Part shown: positions 51,435-60,649 of the stretch, in pieces | How the letters are laid out: each line of letters opens with the position of its first letter | Position numbering within the stretch: position 1 is the first letter of the stretch | DNA from: Planctomycetaceae bacterium | GTDB lineage: Bacteria > Planctomycetota > Planctomycetia > Pirellulales > Pirellulaceae | DNA: 64,000 nucleotides | NCBI GenBank assembly: GCA_020638995.1 | Contig: JACKHM010000002.1 | Location: 2,108,001 to 2,172,000 of the forward strand | Direction of reading: 5' to 3' | Notes under the pieces: generated by a model | Database searches by the model: none | Told to the model about the DNA's origin: nothing | The model's input: only the letters and a program-made list of their open reading frames with translations | Position numbers and translations under genes: made by a program

Positions 51435-54400
51435 CTATCGCATCGGTCTGATCACGAAACTAAGTTCGTGCGGTTTGTTGCCGTGCAACGTGTACTGAGG
51501 ATGCGTCTTGGCGCCCCAACTGTTATCGCCGCCGACACCGTGCAAGTTCGAGTCGATGAAGATCGCGTTGACCTCGGTGCGTGGCAACTCGTAAGGATGT
51601 GAGGCCGCATCCAAGTCTTCCAGAGAAAACGGCAGTACCGAAAAGCTGATCGGGGTTGTCGTCGAGCCGAAATGAAATCCGCCGGACTTACCGTTGTGAA
51701 CCTTGAACCATCGTGTGTCGGTCCGATTTCCAGTGTCTTGCGAACGCACATATGGATGCCACATCTCGTCCACAGTGCTACTGAAGATACCGAACTCGCC
51801 GCCAGTCTTGCGATCCCAATACGTTTCGTGGGGACCGCGTCCGTACCAATCCACTTGATTGATCGCCTTCGGCACTGCGAACGACATTCCGAATCGCGGG
51901 AGCAGCGGCCTGGGATTTGGTTGCTTCGGTTCGTATTGCATCGCCACGGCGACTGAGCCATCCGATGTGAATCGATACTCCAAACCGAGTCGACCTTCCG
52001 CGACACTCAATACGTTCAGATCAAAGCGTACGGAAGTGGCGTTCGTTGCCTTGGCAAGCTCGACGGACTCCACTCGCAATTCATCCTTGGCATAAACCCA
52101 TCCACCCCATTCCTTCTTCCAAAGGTCATTCGCGCGTTGATTCGAGTTGGGATTCTTGGAAAAGTTTGGACGTAGCGGCGTTTTCATCATCTCAAGACCA
52201 TCAAGGACGTAGGACGTAAGGGATCCGTCTTCCTTGTTAAGCCTCGCCGCGTATCCGTTACCGTTGATCAAGATCTCCGAATCGCTCTCCTCTACGTCGA
52301 CGTCGCCATTATCGATTTCGCTGCCGATCGAAGGTGGGCTGTCTGTCAACTTGATCTGTTCCCACGCAACGACATGCCCTTGCTTGGCCCAATTCGTATC
52401 TTTCGCCAACCGGAAATAGATCGTCAGGAATCGCTCAGCCGCTTCCCGCGTCAGGCGGAGCGGCAATTCGATCGACTCGCTCGATTGTGGAGCGACGTCA
52501 ATTCTGCCGAGCTGACCACGTTGACGGACTTCGCCGTCGACTCGCAACGACCAATCACACTCGAATTGATCGAGGTTTGTGAAGAAGAACTTGTTCGTCA
52601 CCTGCAATCGACCGGCTGTCGATTCGCGAGAAATTGAAACATTCTGATAAACTTTTTTCACTTCCCAAATATGCGGATTCAGCGATCGGTCTGGCTGCAC
52701 GAGGCCGTTGCAACAAAAGTCACCGTCATTGGGCAAGTCGCCGAAATCTCCACCATAGGCGAAATATTCATGCACACCGCGCGGGCTTAGCGATTGCTCT
52801 TCGTCGGAGATTTGACGCAGATCAATATCAAGCAGTAACTGATCTTCACTGCGTCCCTCGACGCGCGCAACTAAGTCCGGCGTGAGGGCCTTGGAATAGA
52901 TACGGGCTCGACGGATAGGCAACATCGAGACGCGGTCGTGGTGCTCGCTGTTGCGGCCAATGTTCACGCGATGCGAGCTGCGGTCAATTCTAGCCGGTCC
53001 CGCACCGCGTCCCTTCTCTTGCCCATTCACATACAGCACCATTTGCTGCCCATCGTAGGTGGCGGTAATACGATTCCACCCATCTAGCAATTCAGCCTTG
53101 TCATACGCCACCTGCAAGCCCACCCACTTGTCACGGAACAGGGTAAAATTGATTCCACGGTTGTCCATTCGTAGCAGGTATTGATGATCGCCTTTGGAAA
53201 TCAATGGATTAAAGCGGTCGACGCGCTGGCCCATCAGTTCGACTTCCAGAGTTAGGGGCCCCGTCACGTCAAGCCTCGTGTCGGAGTCGAGTTCTACCGC
53301 ACCCGTGACTCCATCCTCGGTGTTGTGAGTGCCAATGACCACTGCCCGCGGGCCGCGTCTCGAATCACACTTTCGCGCCGTCGGTACAGGCTTCGTGATC
53401 CCTTGGTCGACCCAGTCCCAGATGCAACCACCCTGCAACGCCGGATGTTTGTCGATGGCGTCCCAGTAGTCTTGCAGGTTGCCAACGCTGTTGCCCATCG
53501 CGTGGGCGTACTCGCATTGAATCAACGGGCGCGTGATCCCCGGACGTTTCGCATAACCAATCATTCGCTCAATGGTCATGTACATCGGACATACGATGTC
53601 CGTATTCTTCTCCTCGTGGGCAGGCTCGTACTGCACGGGTCGCGTTGGATCACGTTGCTTGATCCAGTCGTACATGGCCTCGAAACAGAGGCCGCTTCCT
53701 GCTTCGTTTCCCAGCGACCAGACGATAATCGAGGCGTGATTCTTGTCTCGCTCCACCATGCGTCGCGCGCGATCGAGGTGTGCTTCCTTCCACCGCGGCG
53801 AGGAAGCAATTGGGTTGCCTGCCCCGGAGCCATAGCCATGCGACTCGATGTTCGTTTCGTCAAAAACATACATCCCATACCTATCGCACAAGTCATAAAA
53901 CGCCGGATGATCCGGATAATGGCTGGTACGCACCGTGTTGATATTGAATTGCTTCATCAACACGATGTCTTGAATCATCGACTCGACAGAAACGGTATGG
54001 CCGGTGTCTGGATCGTGCTCGTGGCGATTGACGCCTTTGATGAGGATCGGCTGGCCGTTGACTTTGAGCTGACCGCCCTCAATAGCAACTTCCCGGAAGC
54101 CGATCGGATGACTTTGATGTTCGATGATGTTGCCGTCCGCGTCCTTTAATGTCAGCAGCAGCGTGTACAGGTTCGGAGTCTCGGCGGACCAGAGTTTTGG
54201 CTTGCCAATGGCGTGTGTGGAGGTCGCGAAAAACGGACGCTTCTGGGAAATGCTTGGCATGGATTCGATGGTCGAGACGGGCTCGCCTGCGCCGTCGAGT
54301 AAGGCAACGGCAATTGTGCAATCCTGGGCCGAGTCGCTGTGGTTCGTTACCTCCATGCGAACATTCATCGTCGCAGCGGAGTAATCATCGTTCAAATCGG

Positions 54401-55163
54401 TCGTCACGTAGAAATCACGCACATGTAATGTATCGTGAGACCAGAGATACACATCGCGAAAGATGCCACTCAATCGCCACATATCTTGATCTTCGAGATA
54501 GCTGCCGTCGCAATACTGATAAACTTCCGCCGCTACCAGATTCTCGCCGGGAACGACATGTTCGGTGATGTCAAACTCGGCGGGTGTGCGACTGCCTTGG
54601 CTATATCCGACGGGCTGGCCGTTGATCCAGAGATAGAACGCCGAGTCGACGCCTTCGAAATGTATGATCACGCGGCGATCTTGCCAAGTGTCTGGAAGCG
54701 TGAATCTGCGGCGATACGAACCGACCTGGTTGCGCCATTTGTAGCTGGTCCAACTCGAATTATCCGGTTGGCCCATAACGCGAGGTTCGTCTTTCTTGAA
54801 CGGATAGGTCATGTTCGTGTACAGCGGAACGCCGTATCCGTGCATCTGCCAACAACTGGGAACCGGAAGGGTCTGCCAATCGGAATCGTCAAACTGCGGC
54901 TCAAAGAACTGATGCGGACGTTCGTCAGGCTGCCCAACCCAGTGGAACTTCCAATCGCCATTCAACGCCTTGTACCAAGGCGACGCATCGCGAGCGTCGC
55001 TCAAAGCCGACTCGGAATTCGGAAAGGGCAACGCATCAACACGCGGAGCGAGCTTGTTGCGGCTGATGACTTGTTCGTTTTCCCAATCAGGGGCCTGGGC
55101 AAGCAAGGGGACACAGGTCGCGACTAAGGTTTGGGCGAGCAACCACGGTCGAAGCGCATTCAT
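51435..55163 (-). CDS. secreted GH2 beta-galactosidase with inserted LamG-like domain
   Basis: A 1242-residue exported glycoside hydrolase of the LacZ type. After a signal peptide (RPWLLAQTLVATCVPLLAQ) the GH2 sugar-binding, sandwich and barrel domains follow: WFHF-like WKFHWVGQPDE, the barrel GVNRHEHDP, SLGNEAGSG with the acid/base Glu and IQCEYAHAMGNS with the nucleophile Glu. About residues 620-820 a concanavalin/LamG-like domain interrupts the barrel region after GCIWDWVDQGI, before YFAYGGDFGDLPNDGDFCCNG. The C-terminal beta-sandwich (VDWYGRGPHETYWDRKTG) is complete. Size exceeds E. coli LacZ by about 220 residues, mostly the insert. It lies 72 bp after mutM on the same strand and could help degrade galactans. 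Confidence 0.94.
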   Translation of the reverse strand: MNALRPWLLAQTLVATCVPLLAQAPDWENEQVISRNKLAPRVDALPFPNSESALSDARDASPWYKALNGDWKFHWVGQPDERPHQFFEPQFDDSDWQTLPVPSCWQMHGYGVPLYTNMTYPFKKDEPRVMGQPDNSSWTSYKWRNQVGSYRRRFTLPDTWQDRRVIIHFEGVDSAFYLWINGQPVGYSQGSRTPAEFDITEHVVPGENLVAAEVYQYCDGSYLEDQDMWRLSGIFRDVYLWSHDTLHVRDFYVTTDLNDDYSAATMNVRMEVTNHSDSAQDCTIAVALLDGAGEPVSTIESMPSISQKRPFFATSTHAIGKPKLWSAETPNLYTLLLTLKDADGNIIEHQSHPIGFREVAIEGGQLKVNGQPILIKGVNRHEHDPDTGHTVSVESMIQDIVLMKQFNINTVRTSHYPDHPAFYDLCDRYGMYVFDETNIESHGYGSGAGNPIASSPRWKEAHLDRARRMVERDKNHASIIVWSLGNEAGSGLCFEAMYDWIKQRDPTRPVQYEPAHEEKNTDIVCPMYMTIERMIGYAKRPGITRPLIQCEYAHAMGNSVGNLQDYWDAIDKHPALQGGCIWDWVDQGITKPVPTARKCDSRRGPRAVVIGTHNTEDGVTGAVELDSDTRLDVTGPLTLEVELMGQRVDRFNPLISKGDHQYLLRMDNRGINFTLFRDKWVGLQVAYDKAELLDGWNRITATYDGQQMVLYVNGQEKGRGAGPARIDRSSHRVNIGRNSEHHDRVSMLPIRRARIYSKALTPDLVARVEGRSEDQLLLDIDLRQISDEEQSLSPRGVHEYFAYGGDFGDLPNDGDFCCNGLVQPDRSLNPHIWEVKKVYQNVSISRESTAGRLQVTNKFFFTNLDQFECDWSLRVDGEVRQRGQLGRIDVAPQSSESIELPLRLTREAAERFLTIYFRLAKDTNWAKQGHVVAWEQIKLTDSPPSIGSEIDNGDVDVEESDSEILINGNGYAARLNKEDGSLTSYVLDGLEMMKTPLRPNFSKNPNSNQRANDLWKKEWGGWVYAKDELRVESVELAKATNATSVRFDLNVLSVAEGRLGLEYRFTSDGSVAVAMQYEPKQPNPRPLLPRFGMSFAVPKAINQVDWYGRGPHETYWDRKTGGEFGIFSSTVDEMWHPYVRSQDTGNRTDTRWFKVHNGKSGGFHFGSTTTPISFSVLPFSLEDLDAASHPYELPRTEVNAIFIDSNLHGVGGDNSWGAKTHPQYTLHGNKPHELSFVIRPMR

Positions 55164-55235
55164 CAGGAGAGGCCTTCGTGTCTTTAAAACGATGATACAT
55201 CCAGCAGAACTCGTTATTGTATGCCAAGTCAATTG

Positions 55236-56084
55236 CTAACGCTTGCCACGTCCCCTGGATTGGCACTTTGGACAAAAGAAGGTGGAGCGTTGAGCTTGGA
55301 CGATGCGCTGCACGGTTCCGTGCTCGCAAGTGCGACACAATTCTCCTGTTCGATCGTATACGCGATGTTGGTTCTGATAGCCGCCGACGTCGTTCAAGGC
55401 GTTGCGGTAGGTTCCGTCCGAGAGCGTCGAGCCTTCGTGCTCGATCGCGGCGTGAAGCACATCGAGCGTTGCCTGGTGAACGTGCCGCCACTGAGCGATC
55501 GTAAGTTTGTCGCAACGCGTCGTCGGATGCACGCCGGCAACATTGAGGATTTCCGAAGCATACAGATTGCCGATACCGGCAATTGCCTTCTGGTCGAGTA
55601 GGGCGACTTTCACCGGTCGACGACTGTGACGCAATCGATCGCGAAGCAATTCGCTGGTCACGGCTAAAGCATCGGGACCAAACTTCGATGCGACCTCCGC
55701 CTCGAATCGCGTTGGCGAGAATAGCTTTACCGACCCGAGGCCGCGTCGATCCCAGTACCAAATCGTGTCGAGTACTCCACCCGACAAGTCGACTCGAAAG
55801 CGCAAGTGTTCCTTGCTTGGTGGGTCAGCAACGAGTACGAGCCCTGTCATGCGAGGTTCAAAGATCAAACGATCTTCACTCTCCAGTCGGGCGATGACTC
55901 GTTTGCCAATTCGTTCGACCGCAACGATCTCGCGACCGACAATGCGTCGACTCATCGAAGAAATCGAAGGGACGATGAGCAACGGTTTGACCGCAGTCGG
56001 TAATTTCTCGACTCGCTCAATTTGACAGCCAACGGCGGACAGGATGCCGCGGCGCATCGTTTCCACTTCAGGCAGTTCCGGCAC
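55236..56084 (-). CDS. mutM: formamidopyrimidine-DNA glycosylase
   Basis: A 282-residue DNA repair enzyme that removes oxidised purines such as 8-oxoguanine. PELPEVETMRRG gives the catalytic Pro2 and Glu3. The Lys of the beta-hairpin (around VERIGKRVIARLE) and the H2TH region (AGIGNLYASEIL) are present. The zinc finger is CRTCEHG then FCPKCQSRGR at the C-terminus. The start ATG at 56084 is fixed because Pro2 must be the first residue after Met. It is the upstream neighbour of the beta-galactosidase gene. Confidence 0.96.
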   Translation of the reverse strand: MPELPEVETMRRGILSAVGCQIERVEKLPTAVKPLLIVPSISSMSRRIVGREIVAVERIGKRVIARLESEDRLIFEPRMTGLVLVADPPSKEHLRFRVDLSGGVLDTIWYWDRRGLGSVKLFSPTRFEAEVASKFGPDALAVTSELLRDRLRHSRRPVKVALLDQKAIAGIGNLYASEILNVAGVHPTTRCDKLTIAQWRHVHQATLDVLHAAIEHEGSTLSDGTYRNALNDVGGYQNQHRVYDRTGELCRTCEHGTVQRIVQAQRSTFFCPKCQSRGRGKR

Positions 56085-56256
56085 TTCAATCCCTCAAAAG
56101 GATCGAAATTGTACGCGGTTCAACGCCGGTGCTGCAACGGGCTATCATGGATGCGTGCAGGGATGATGTTCACCGGGTGCCAAGAATCCAGATCCGGAGG
56201 CGAATCACCGGCTGCACAAGAAACTACCGCGCTAACTTTTGCTTCGAGCCAAATTT

Positions 56257-56670
56257 ATGCCTCAGACAAACGACACTCACTCGATTGCGATCGGCTATCT
56301 CTTGTGGCTGTTTGGCTTCACTGGGGCTCATCGCTTCTATTATGGCAGGCCCGTCAGCGGAACGATCTGGTTCTTCACGCTGGGCTTGCTCGGTCTCGGT
56401 TGGTTAATCGATGTGTTTCTGATCCCGAGCATGGATCGCGCCGCCAGCTTGCGATACGAACCCGGTAGCATCAATTATTCGCTCGCGTGGATTCTGCTCA
56501 CATTCTTGGGGCCACTGGGATTTCACCGGTTTTACATGGGCAAGATCATTACAGGTCTCATCTACCTGCTGACCGGCGGCCTGTTACTGTTTGGAGTACT
56601 TTACGACTTTTGGACTTTGAACAGTCAGATCAGCGAAATCAATCGCAGCCGTCACGTCGCGGATGTGTGA
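56257..56670 (+). CDS. TM2-domain membrane protein
   Basis: A 137-residue protein with two tandem TM2 domains, each with paired helices joined by a short loop: GYLLWLFGFTGAHRFYYGRPVSGTIWFFTLGLLGLGWLIDVFLI and then LLTFLGPLGFHRFYMGKIITGLIYLLTGGLLLFGVLYDFWTL. The HRFYxG sequence in both is the domain's hallmark. TM2 proteins are small membrane proteins of unknown biochemical function. The ATG at 56257 is preferred over a GTG/TTG-type extension at 56239. Confidence 0.93.
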   Translation: MPQTNDTHSIAIGYLLWLFGFTGAHRFYYGRPVSGTIWFFTLGLLGLGWLIDVFLIPSMDRAASLRYEPGSINYSLAWILLTFLGPLGFHRFYMGKIITGLIYLLTGGLLLFGVLYDFWTLNSQISEINRSRHVADV

Positions 56671-56717
56671 GGCGAAGGAATTCAACTTAAAGCGATGCTC
56701 AGATCACGTCACGCATC

Positions 56718-58106
56718 CTAGAACCGATAGTCCAAGCCAAACCGCAATCCTTGCGCCCAGTAGTCGTCGATTCGTTGCGGCAGCGTTGGACGAGCCGCGC
56801 CGGTTAGTGTACCTGGCGGTATCTGAGACGTATTGACGGTCGTGTCGATCTGTTCCCCTGCTCGCGCGACGTTGCTCCAGTAGAGGAAATTATAGCCAAA
56901 TGTCGCCGACAGGCCACATGCTAGTTGGCGTCGCAGTGTCAAGCCAAACTCAGTAACCGAAGAGAAGTCATCCCACTCGACAGTACCAATGTTTGTTCCT
57001 TGCGCGAGTAACCCACCTTGCGTAGTTGTCGCGGTACCTACCGCATCAGTCGTAATCGTTTGTCCAGCGATTTGGCTGCGGTAAGTCGTTCCGCCAATCG
57101 CGACCTTTGCTACGGTTTCACATGACCAACATGGATCAATATCCCAATTACCAACCAAGCCGAACTCAGCCCCATTGAATGTGTTGCGGGTATCGAATTG
57201 ATCAAATAAGTCAAAGGTCGTACCAGCGGTTGGGCCAGTAAGCGATGCCGTGGATTCGTCGATCCGCACTCGATCGTTTAACTCGACGTAGCGATAGCCC
57301 ACCGTCCAATCAAGATGGCAACCCCAGGACTCGCAACCAGCGTGACGATAGAGTACTTCAAACGAATCGAGAGTCGAGCTCACGTCTACATTCAGCGTTC
57401 CTTGAACGAGACCAGGAAAGGCGATCAGCCGCGAGTCCTCCGCGGCACCAACTGTATCGAAGAATGGTCTGGCCAGGATATTAAAATCGTTGAGGCCGGC
57501 ATTGAACGAATCCGACGAGTTACCAAGCCCAAAATAATTGACCTCGATGCCGTTGCAGTGGGTGGGATCGAGCCACTTGCCGAATGTGAATTTGGCTCCC
57601 GACCTCGCGCTGGTCATCAGATCCTCATCTCCGAAAAGAGTCGTCGTCCCTGGTACTCCAAGAACGCCGGCGTCCGCTTGAGCCGTACCATCGGGACTGG
57701 TGGTCACCAGTGGCGGTGACCGCATTCCCTTACTCCACCACAACAGATATTCCGCGCGTGCCCAGTAGCAAGAGCTATCACCAACCCACAGTTTGCCACC
57801 TTTGACGTCTTCCGAGATATCAATCACCTCGCCGCTGACGCCAGGAGGGAGTGGAGGATCAGCAATGACTTGCTCTCCATAGCTCACCGGTCTCACTTCG
57901 GAAGGTGTTTCCGCGCTGGAGAACTCCACTCGCCGCTGGCTTGCCTTACGCTTTAGGTGTGCTGGCACGTAACCAATAAACTTCCCTCGATGTTCGATTC
58001 CCGGCGCTCGCGTTGCCGGCAGTTCGGGTTCGGACTGGGCGGAGGCTGAGCTCACGTGAGCAAAGAGCCAAAGTAAAGCGATGAGGGCAACGCGGCATGT
58101 CGACAT
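56718..58106 (-). CDS. BBP7-type outer membrane beta-barrel protein
   Basis: A 462-residue exported protein. The signal peptide (VALIALLWLFAHVSSASA) is followed by a region with SSCYWARAEYLLWWSKGMRSPPLVTTSP, the hallmark of the planctomycete BBP7 barrel family, and by alternating beta strands to a terminal phenylalanine (GLRFGLDYRF), the usual end of an outer-membrane barrel. Sequences such as CHLDWTVGYRYVELNDRV and LACGLSATFGYNFLYWSNV match the family's conserved strands. Role is unknown; the family is largely limited to Planctomycetes and supports the taxonomic reading of the window. Confidence 0.9.
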   Translation of the reverse strand: MSTCRVALIALLWLFAHVSSASAQSEPELPATRAPGIEHRGKFIGYVPAHLKRKASQRRVEFSSAETPSEVRPVSYGEQVIADPPLPPGVSGEVIDISEDVKGGKLWVGDSSCYWARAEYLLWWSKGMRSPPLVTTSPDGTAQADAGVLGVPGTTTLFGDEDLMTSARSGAKFTFGKWLDPTHCNGIEVNYFGLGNSSDSFNAGLNDFNILARPFFDTVGAAEDSRLIAFPGLVQGTLNVDVSSTLDSFEVLYRHAGCESWGCHLDWTVGYRYVELNDRVRIDESTASLTGPTAGTTFDLFDQFDTRNTFNGAEFGLVGNWDIDPCWSCETVAKVAIGGTTYRSQIAGQTITTDAVGTATTTQGGLLAQGTNIGTVEWDDFSSVTEFGLTLRRQLACGLSATFGYNFLYWSNVARAGEQIDTTVNTSQIPPGTLTGAARPTLPQRIDDYWAQGLRFGLDYRF

Positions 58107-58384
58107 CAGTCAATCCTTCGATTTGTGTCTACAGGGCTCTGGGCACAGTGCGTTCGGAAATATGAGCCCGAACCCGGATCACTCGCAAACTGCGCCGTCG
58201 TGTTGCGATTTCATCGGCGATTACCGGACTAACCGTTAACCTTTCTTCAACCGGAAAACTTTTTCAGGTCTTCCCAATCTTCCACCCATCCAGAACAGCG
58301 AGAATGGTAAACTGGGTTATTCCGACGCCGTCGGCCGCAAAGCCGCTCCCGCTAGCACCCCTTGCATGGACGAGCTGTAGCAAG

Positions 58385-59596
58385 ATGTTTCGATCAAGAA
58401 TCAGTCCGATCTTCTCGATGCTTTTGGCCTGTTCATTGCCGGTTACTTCGTTGCCGATTCGCGGAGCGATTGGAGGTGACAAAACAGCGCCAACGTCGGA
58501 AATAACTTTTGAGTTATGGAACACCCAACTACCGTTTCCCAGCTCACAGGACTTGTTGCCCATCGAAGGCATTGAATTCCGTGTCATCAAGCCGCGAGTT
58601 CCGGAACAGGATGGATACGATTGGCTGCACGGAGTTGCCTTGGCGTGGCACAAAGGCAGACTGTACTCATCGTTCGGCCACAATTCCGGAGCCGAGAATA
58701 CTGCTACCGAAGAAGCCAACGGTCGAATTAGCGACGACGGCGGAAAGACGTGGGGACCATTATTTCAGATCGATGCCGGCGAAGAGCCGAACTTGGCGAT
58801 CAGTCACGGAGTCTTTCTTTCACATCAGGGACGTCTTTGGGCATTTCACGGTGCGTTCTATGGTCGCATGCAAGACGTTCACACGCGAGCTTATTCATTG
58901 GATGAATCCACGGGCAACTGGGTATCCAAAGGCATCATAGCGAAAGACGGATTCTGGGCCATGCAAGAGCCGCAACGAATGGCTAATGGAAACTGGATTA
59001 TGGCTGGCATCTCGGTCACGGCAGGCTACGGGGGGACCAACGACCCTGCGGCGGTCGCGATCTGTCGCAGTGATAACCTTACGAAATGGGATGTCATCAA
59101 GATCCCCAAACCAGCCTCGATGGAGATGTGGGGTGAATCCTGCGTAATTTTGGATGGCCCGAACATTCTGGACGTCTCGCGGTATCGCAAGCCGATGGCT
59201 TTGGTGGCGACGAGTGAAAACTACGGAGAGACTTGGAGTACGATACGCGAGAGCAACATGCCGATGGCCGGATCACAACCCTCCGCAGGAATGCTCTCCA
59301 CAGGCCAACGCTTCCTGATTTGTTCAACAACAGCCGACGGTGGAAATCAGCGTCACCCGCTCACAATTGCCGTGGGCAATCCGAATGAAGAGACCTTCTG
59401 CCGCGTCTATCGAATCCGCGATGCCATTCACGTTGGCCCCGGCGAGTCAGCTCACAACGCCGCGCTCGCATATCCCTACGCGATCGAACATGAGGGCAGG
59501 CTGTACGTCGGATATTCGAACAGCGGCGGTCGTGGCGGTAACCGCAATAGCGCAGAGCTGGCAATCATTCCGATCGAGGCACTTCAAGCGAAATGA
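58385..59596 (+). CDS. secreted sialidase-like (BNR/Asp-box) protein
   Basis: A 403-residue exported protein of the exo-sialidase fold. The ATG at 58385 gives a signal peptide (RISPIFSMLLACSLPVTSLP). Asp-boxes include ISDDGGKTWGP and TSENYGETWST. HGVALAWHKGRLYSSFGHNSG and GRLYVGYSNSGGRGG lie at blade tips. The Arg triad and Tyr/Glu pair of true sialidases could not be identified, so it may be a glycan-binding or other hydrolase of the same propeller group. It converges on pdxA (14 bp apart). Confidence 0.82.
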   Translation: MFRSRISPIFSMLLACSLPVTSLPIRGAIGGDKTAPTSEITFELWNTQLPFPSSQDLLPIEGIEFRVIKPRVPEQDGYDWLHGVALAWHKGRLYSSFGHNSGAENTATEEANGRISDDGGKTWGPLFQIDAGEEPNLAISHGVFLSHQGRLWAFHGAFYGRMQDVHTRAYSLDESTGNWVSKGIIAKDGFWAMQEPQRMANGNWIMAGISVTAGYGGTNDPAAVAICRSDNLTKWDVIKIPKPASMEMWGESCVILDGPNILDVSRYRKPMALVATSENYGETWSTIRESNMPMAGSQPSAGMLSTGQRFLICSTTADGGNQRHPLTIAVGNPNEETFCRVYRIRDAIHVGPGESAHNAALAYPYAIEHEGRLYVGYSNSGGRGGNRNSAELAIIPIEALQAK

Positions 59597-59609
59597 CTCG
59601 CAACTTGAT

Positions 59610-60641
59610 TTAAGAGTGACAGTTCGCGACAAGCCTTCTGGACTCTACAAGCCTTGCCGCTAACTTCACGGCCTCAAACATGCTTGTTGGTTCGGCTTTG
59701 CCCTGCCAAGCAATATCCAGCGCTGTACCGTGATCCACCGATGTTCGAATGATCGGCAAACCAAGAGTAACATTCACGGCGACATCAAAGGCCAATGCCT
59801 TCAGCGGAATATGCCCTTGGTCATGATACATGCAAACGAAACAGTCCGTCGCAAGACGTCGGGCCGGCAAGAACGCGGTGTCCGGAGGCAACGGCCCCTC
59901 GACGTCGATGCCATTGCGCCGCGCGAGTGCAATGGCTGGCGCGATGATTCTTTCCTCCTCGCGGTCACCAAACAGGCCATCTTCGCCCGCGTGAGGGTTA
60001 AGCGCGCAGACGACGATCTTGGGACTCCGACCGCGCAAGTGTGCCATCGTCTCATGGCTGATTTCGATAACCTCTAAGACACGGTCAATCGTCAAGAGAT
60101 CCGGAACGTCTCGATAGCCGACGTGCGTCGTCACAAAGCTGCACGTGATGTCGTCGCAAGTTAACATCATGCAACTGCGGTCGGACGCCGTCTCTGCCGC
60201 GAATATCTCGGTGTGCCCCGGATAATGAATACCCGCAGCGTTCAACGCCCGCTTGTGAATCGGCCCTGTCGTCACTGCATCGACGCGAGCGGTCTTCGCG
60301 GCTTCAATCGACGCTTTAATAAAGCGATACGATGCTCGCCCAGTAATCTCGCTCACCTCTCCGGGTCTGATGAGATGTGACTCCGCGGTGGCAAAGTCAA
60401 CGATTGTGGGCCGGCTGATTTGATCCCATGCTTGGTCCCACTCCGCGTGTGCGATCACTTGCGCTGCCAATGCCATCCCGCAGCATTCGGCAACCCGCCG
60501 CAGCACCGCAGCATCGCCAAAGATGATCGGCACACAGCGTTCCAACGTCGGCGTGTGCATTAAGAGATGCAGACACACCTCCGGGCCAACACCGGCCGGG
60601 TCTCCCATCGTGATCGCAATTTTTGGTAAGTACCGATTCAT
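59610..60641 (-). CDS. pdxA: 4-hydroxythreonine-4-phosphate dehydrogenase
   Basis: A 343-residue enzyme of pyridoxal 5'-phosphate synthesis. AITMGDPAGVGPEVCL at the start and the metal-binding histidines in FVTTHVGYRDVP and in CMYHDQGHIPLKALAFD are family signatures; ALNPHAGEDGLFGDREEERIIAPAI lies between them. Size matches the family. It starts 8 bp after the ggt stop on the same strand, so the two form a unit. PdxJ and other PLP genes are elsewhere. Confidence 0.96.
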   Translation of the reverse strand: MNRYLPKIAITMGDPAGVGPEVCLHLLMHTPTLERCVPIIFGDAAVLRRVAECCGMALAAQVIAHAEWDQAWDQISRPTIVDFATAESHLIRPGEVSEITGRASYRFIKASIEAAKTARVDAVTTGPIHKRALNAAGIHYPGHTEIFAAETASDRSCMMLTCDDITCSFVTTHVGYRDVPDLLTIDRVLEVIEISHETMAHLRGRSPKIVVCALNPHAGEDGLFGDREEERIIAPAIALARRNGIDVEGPLPPDTAFLPARRLATDCFVCMYHDQGHIPLKALAFDVAVNVTLGLPIIRTSVDHGTALDIAWQGKAEPTSMFEAVKLAARLVESRRLVANCHS

Positions 60642-60649
60642 TAATTTCG

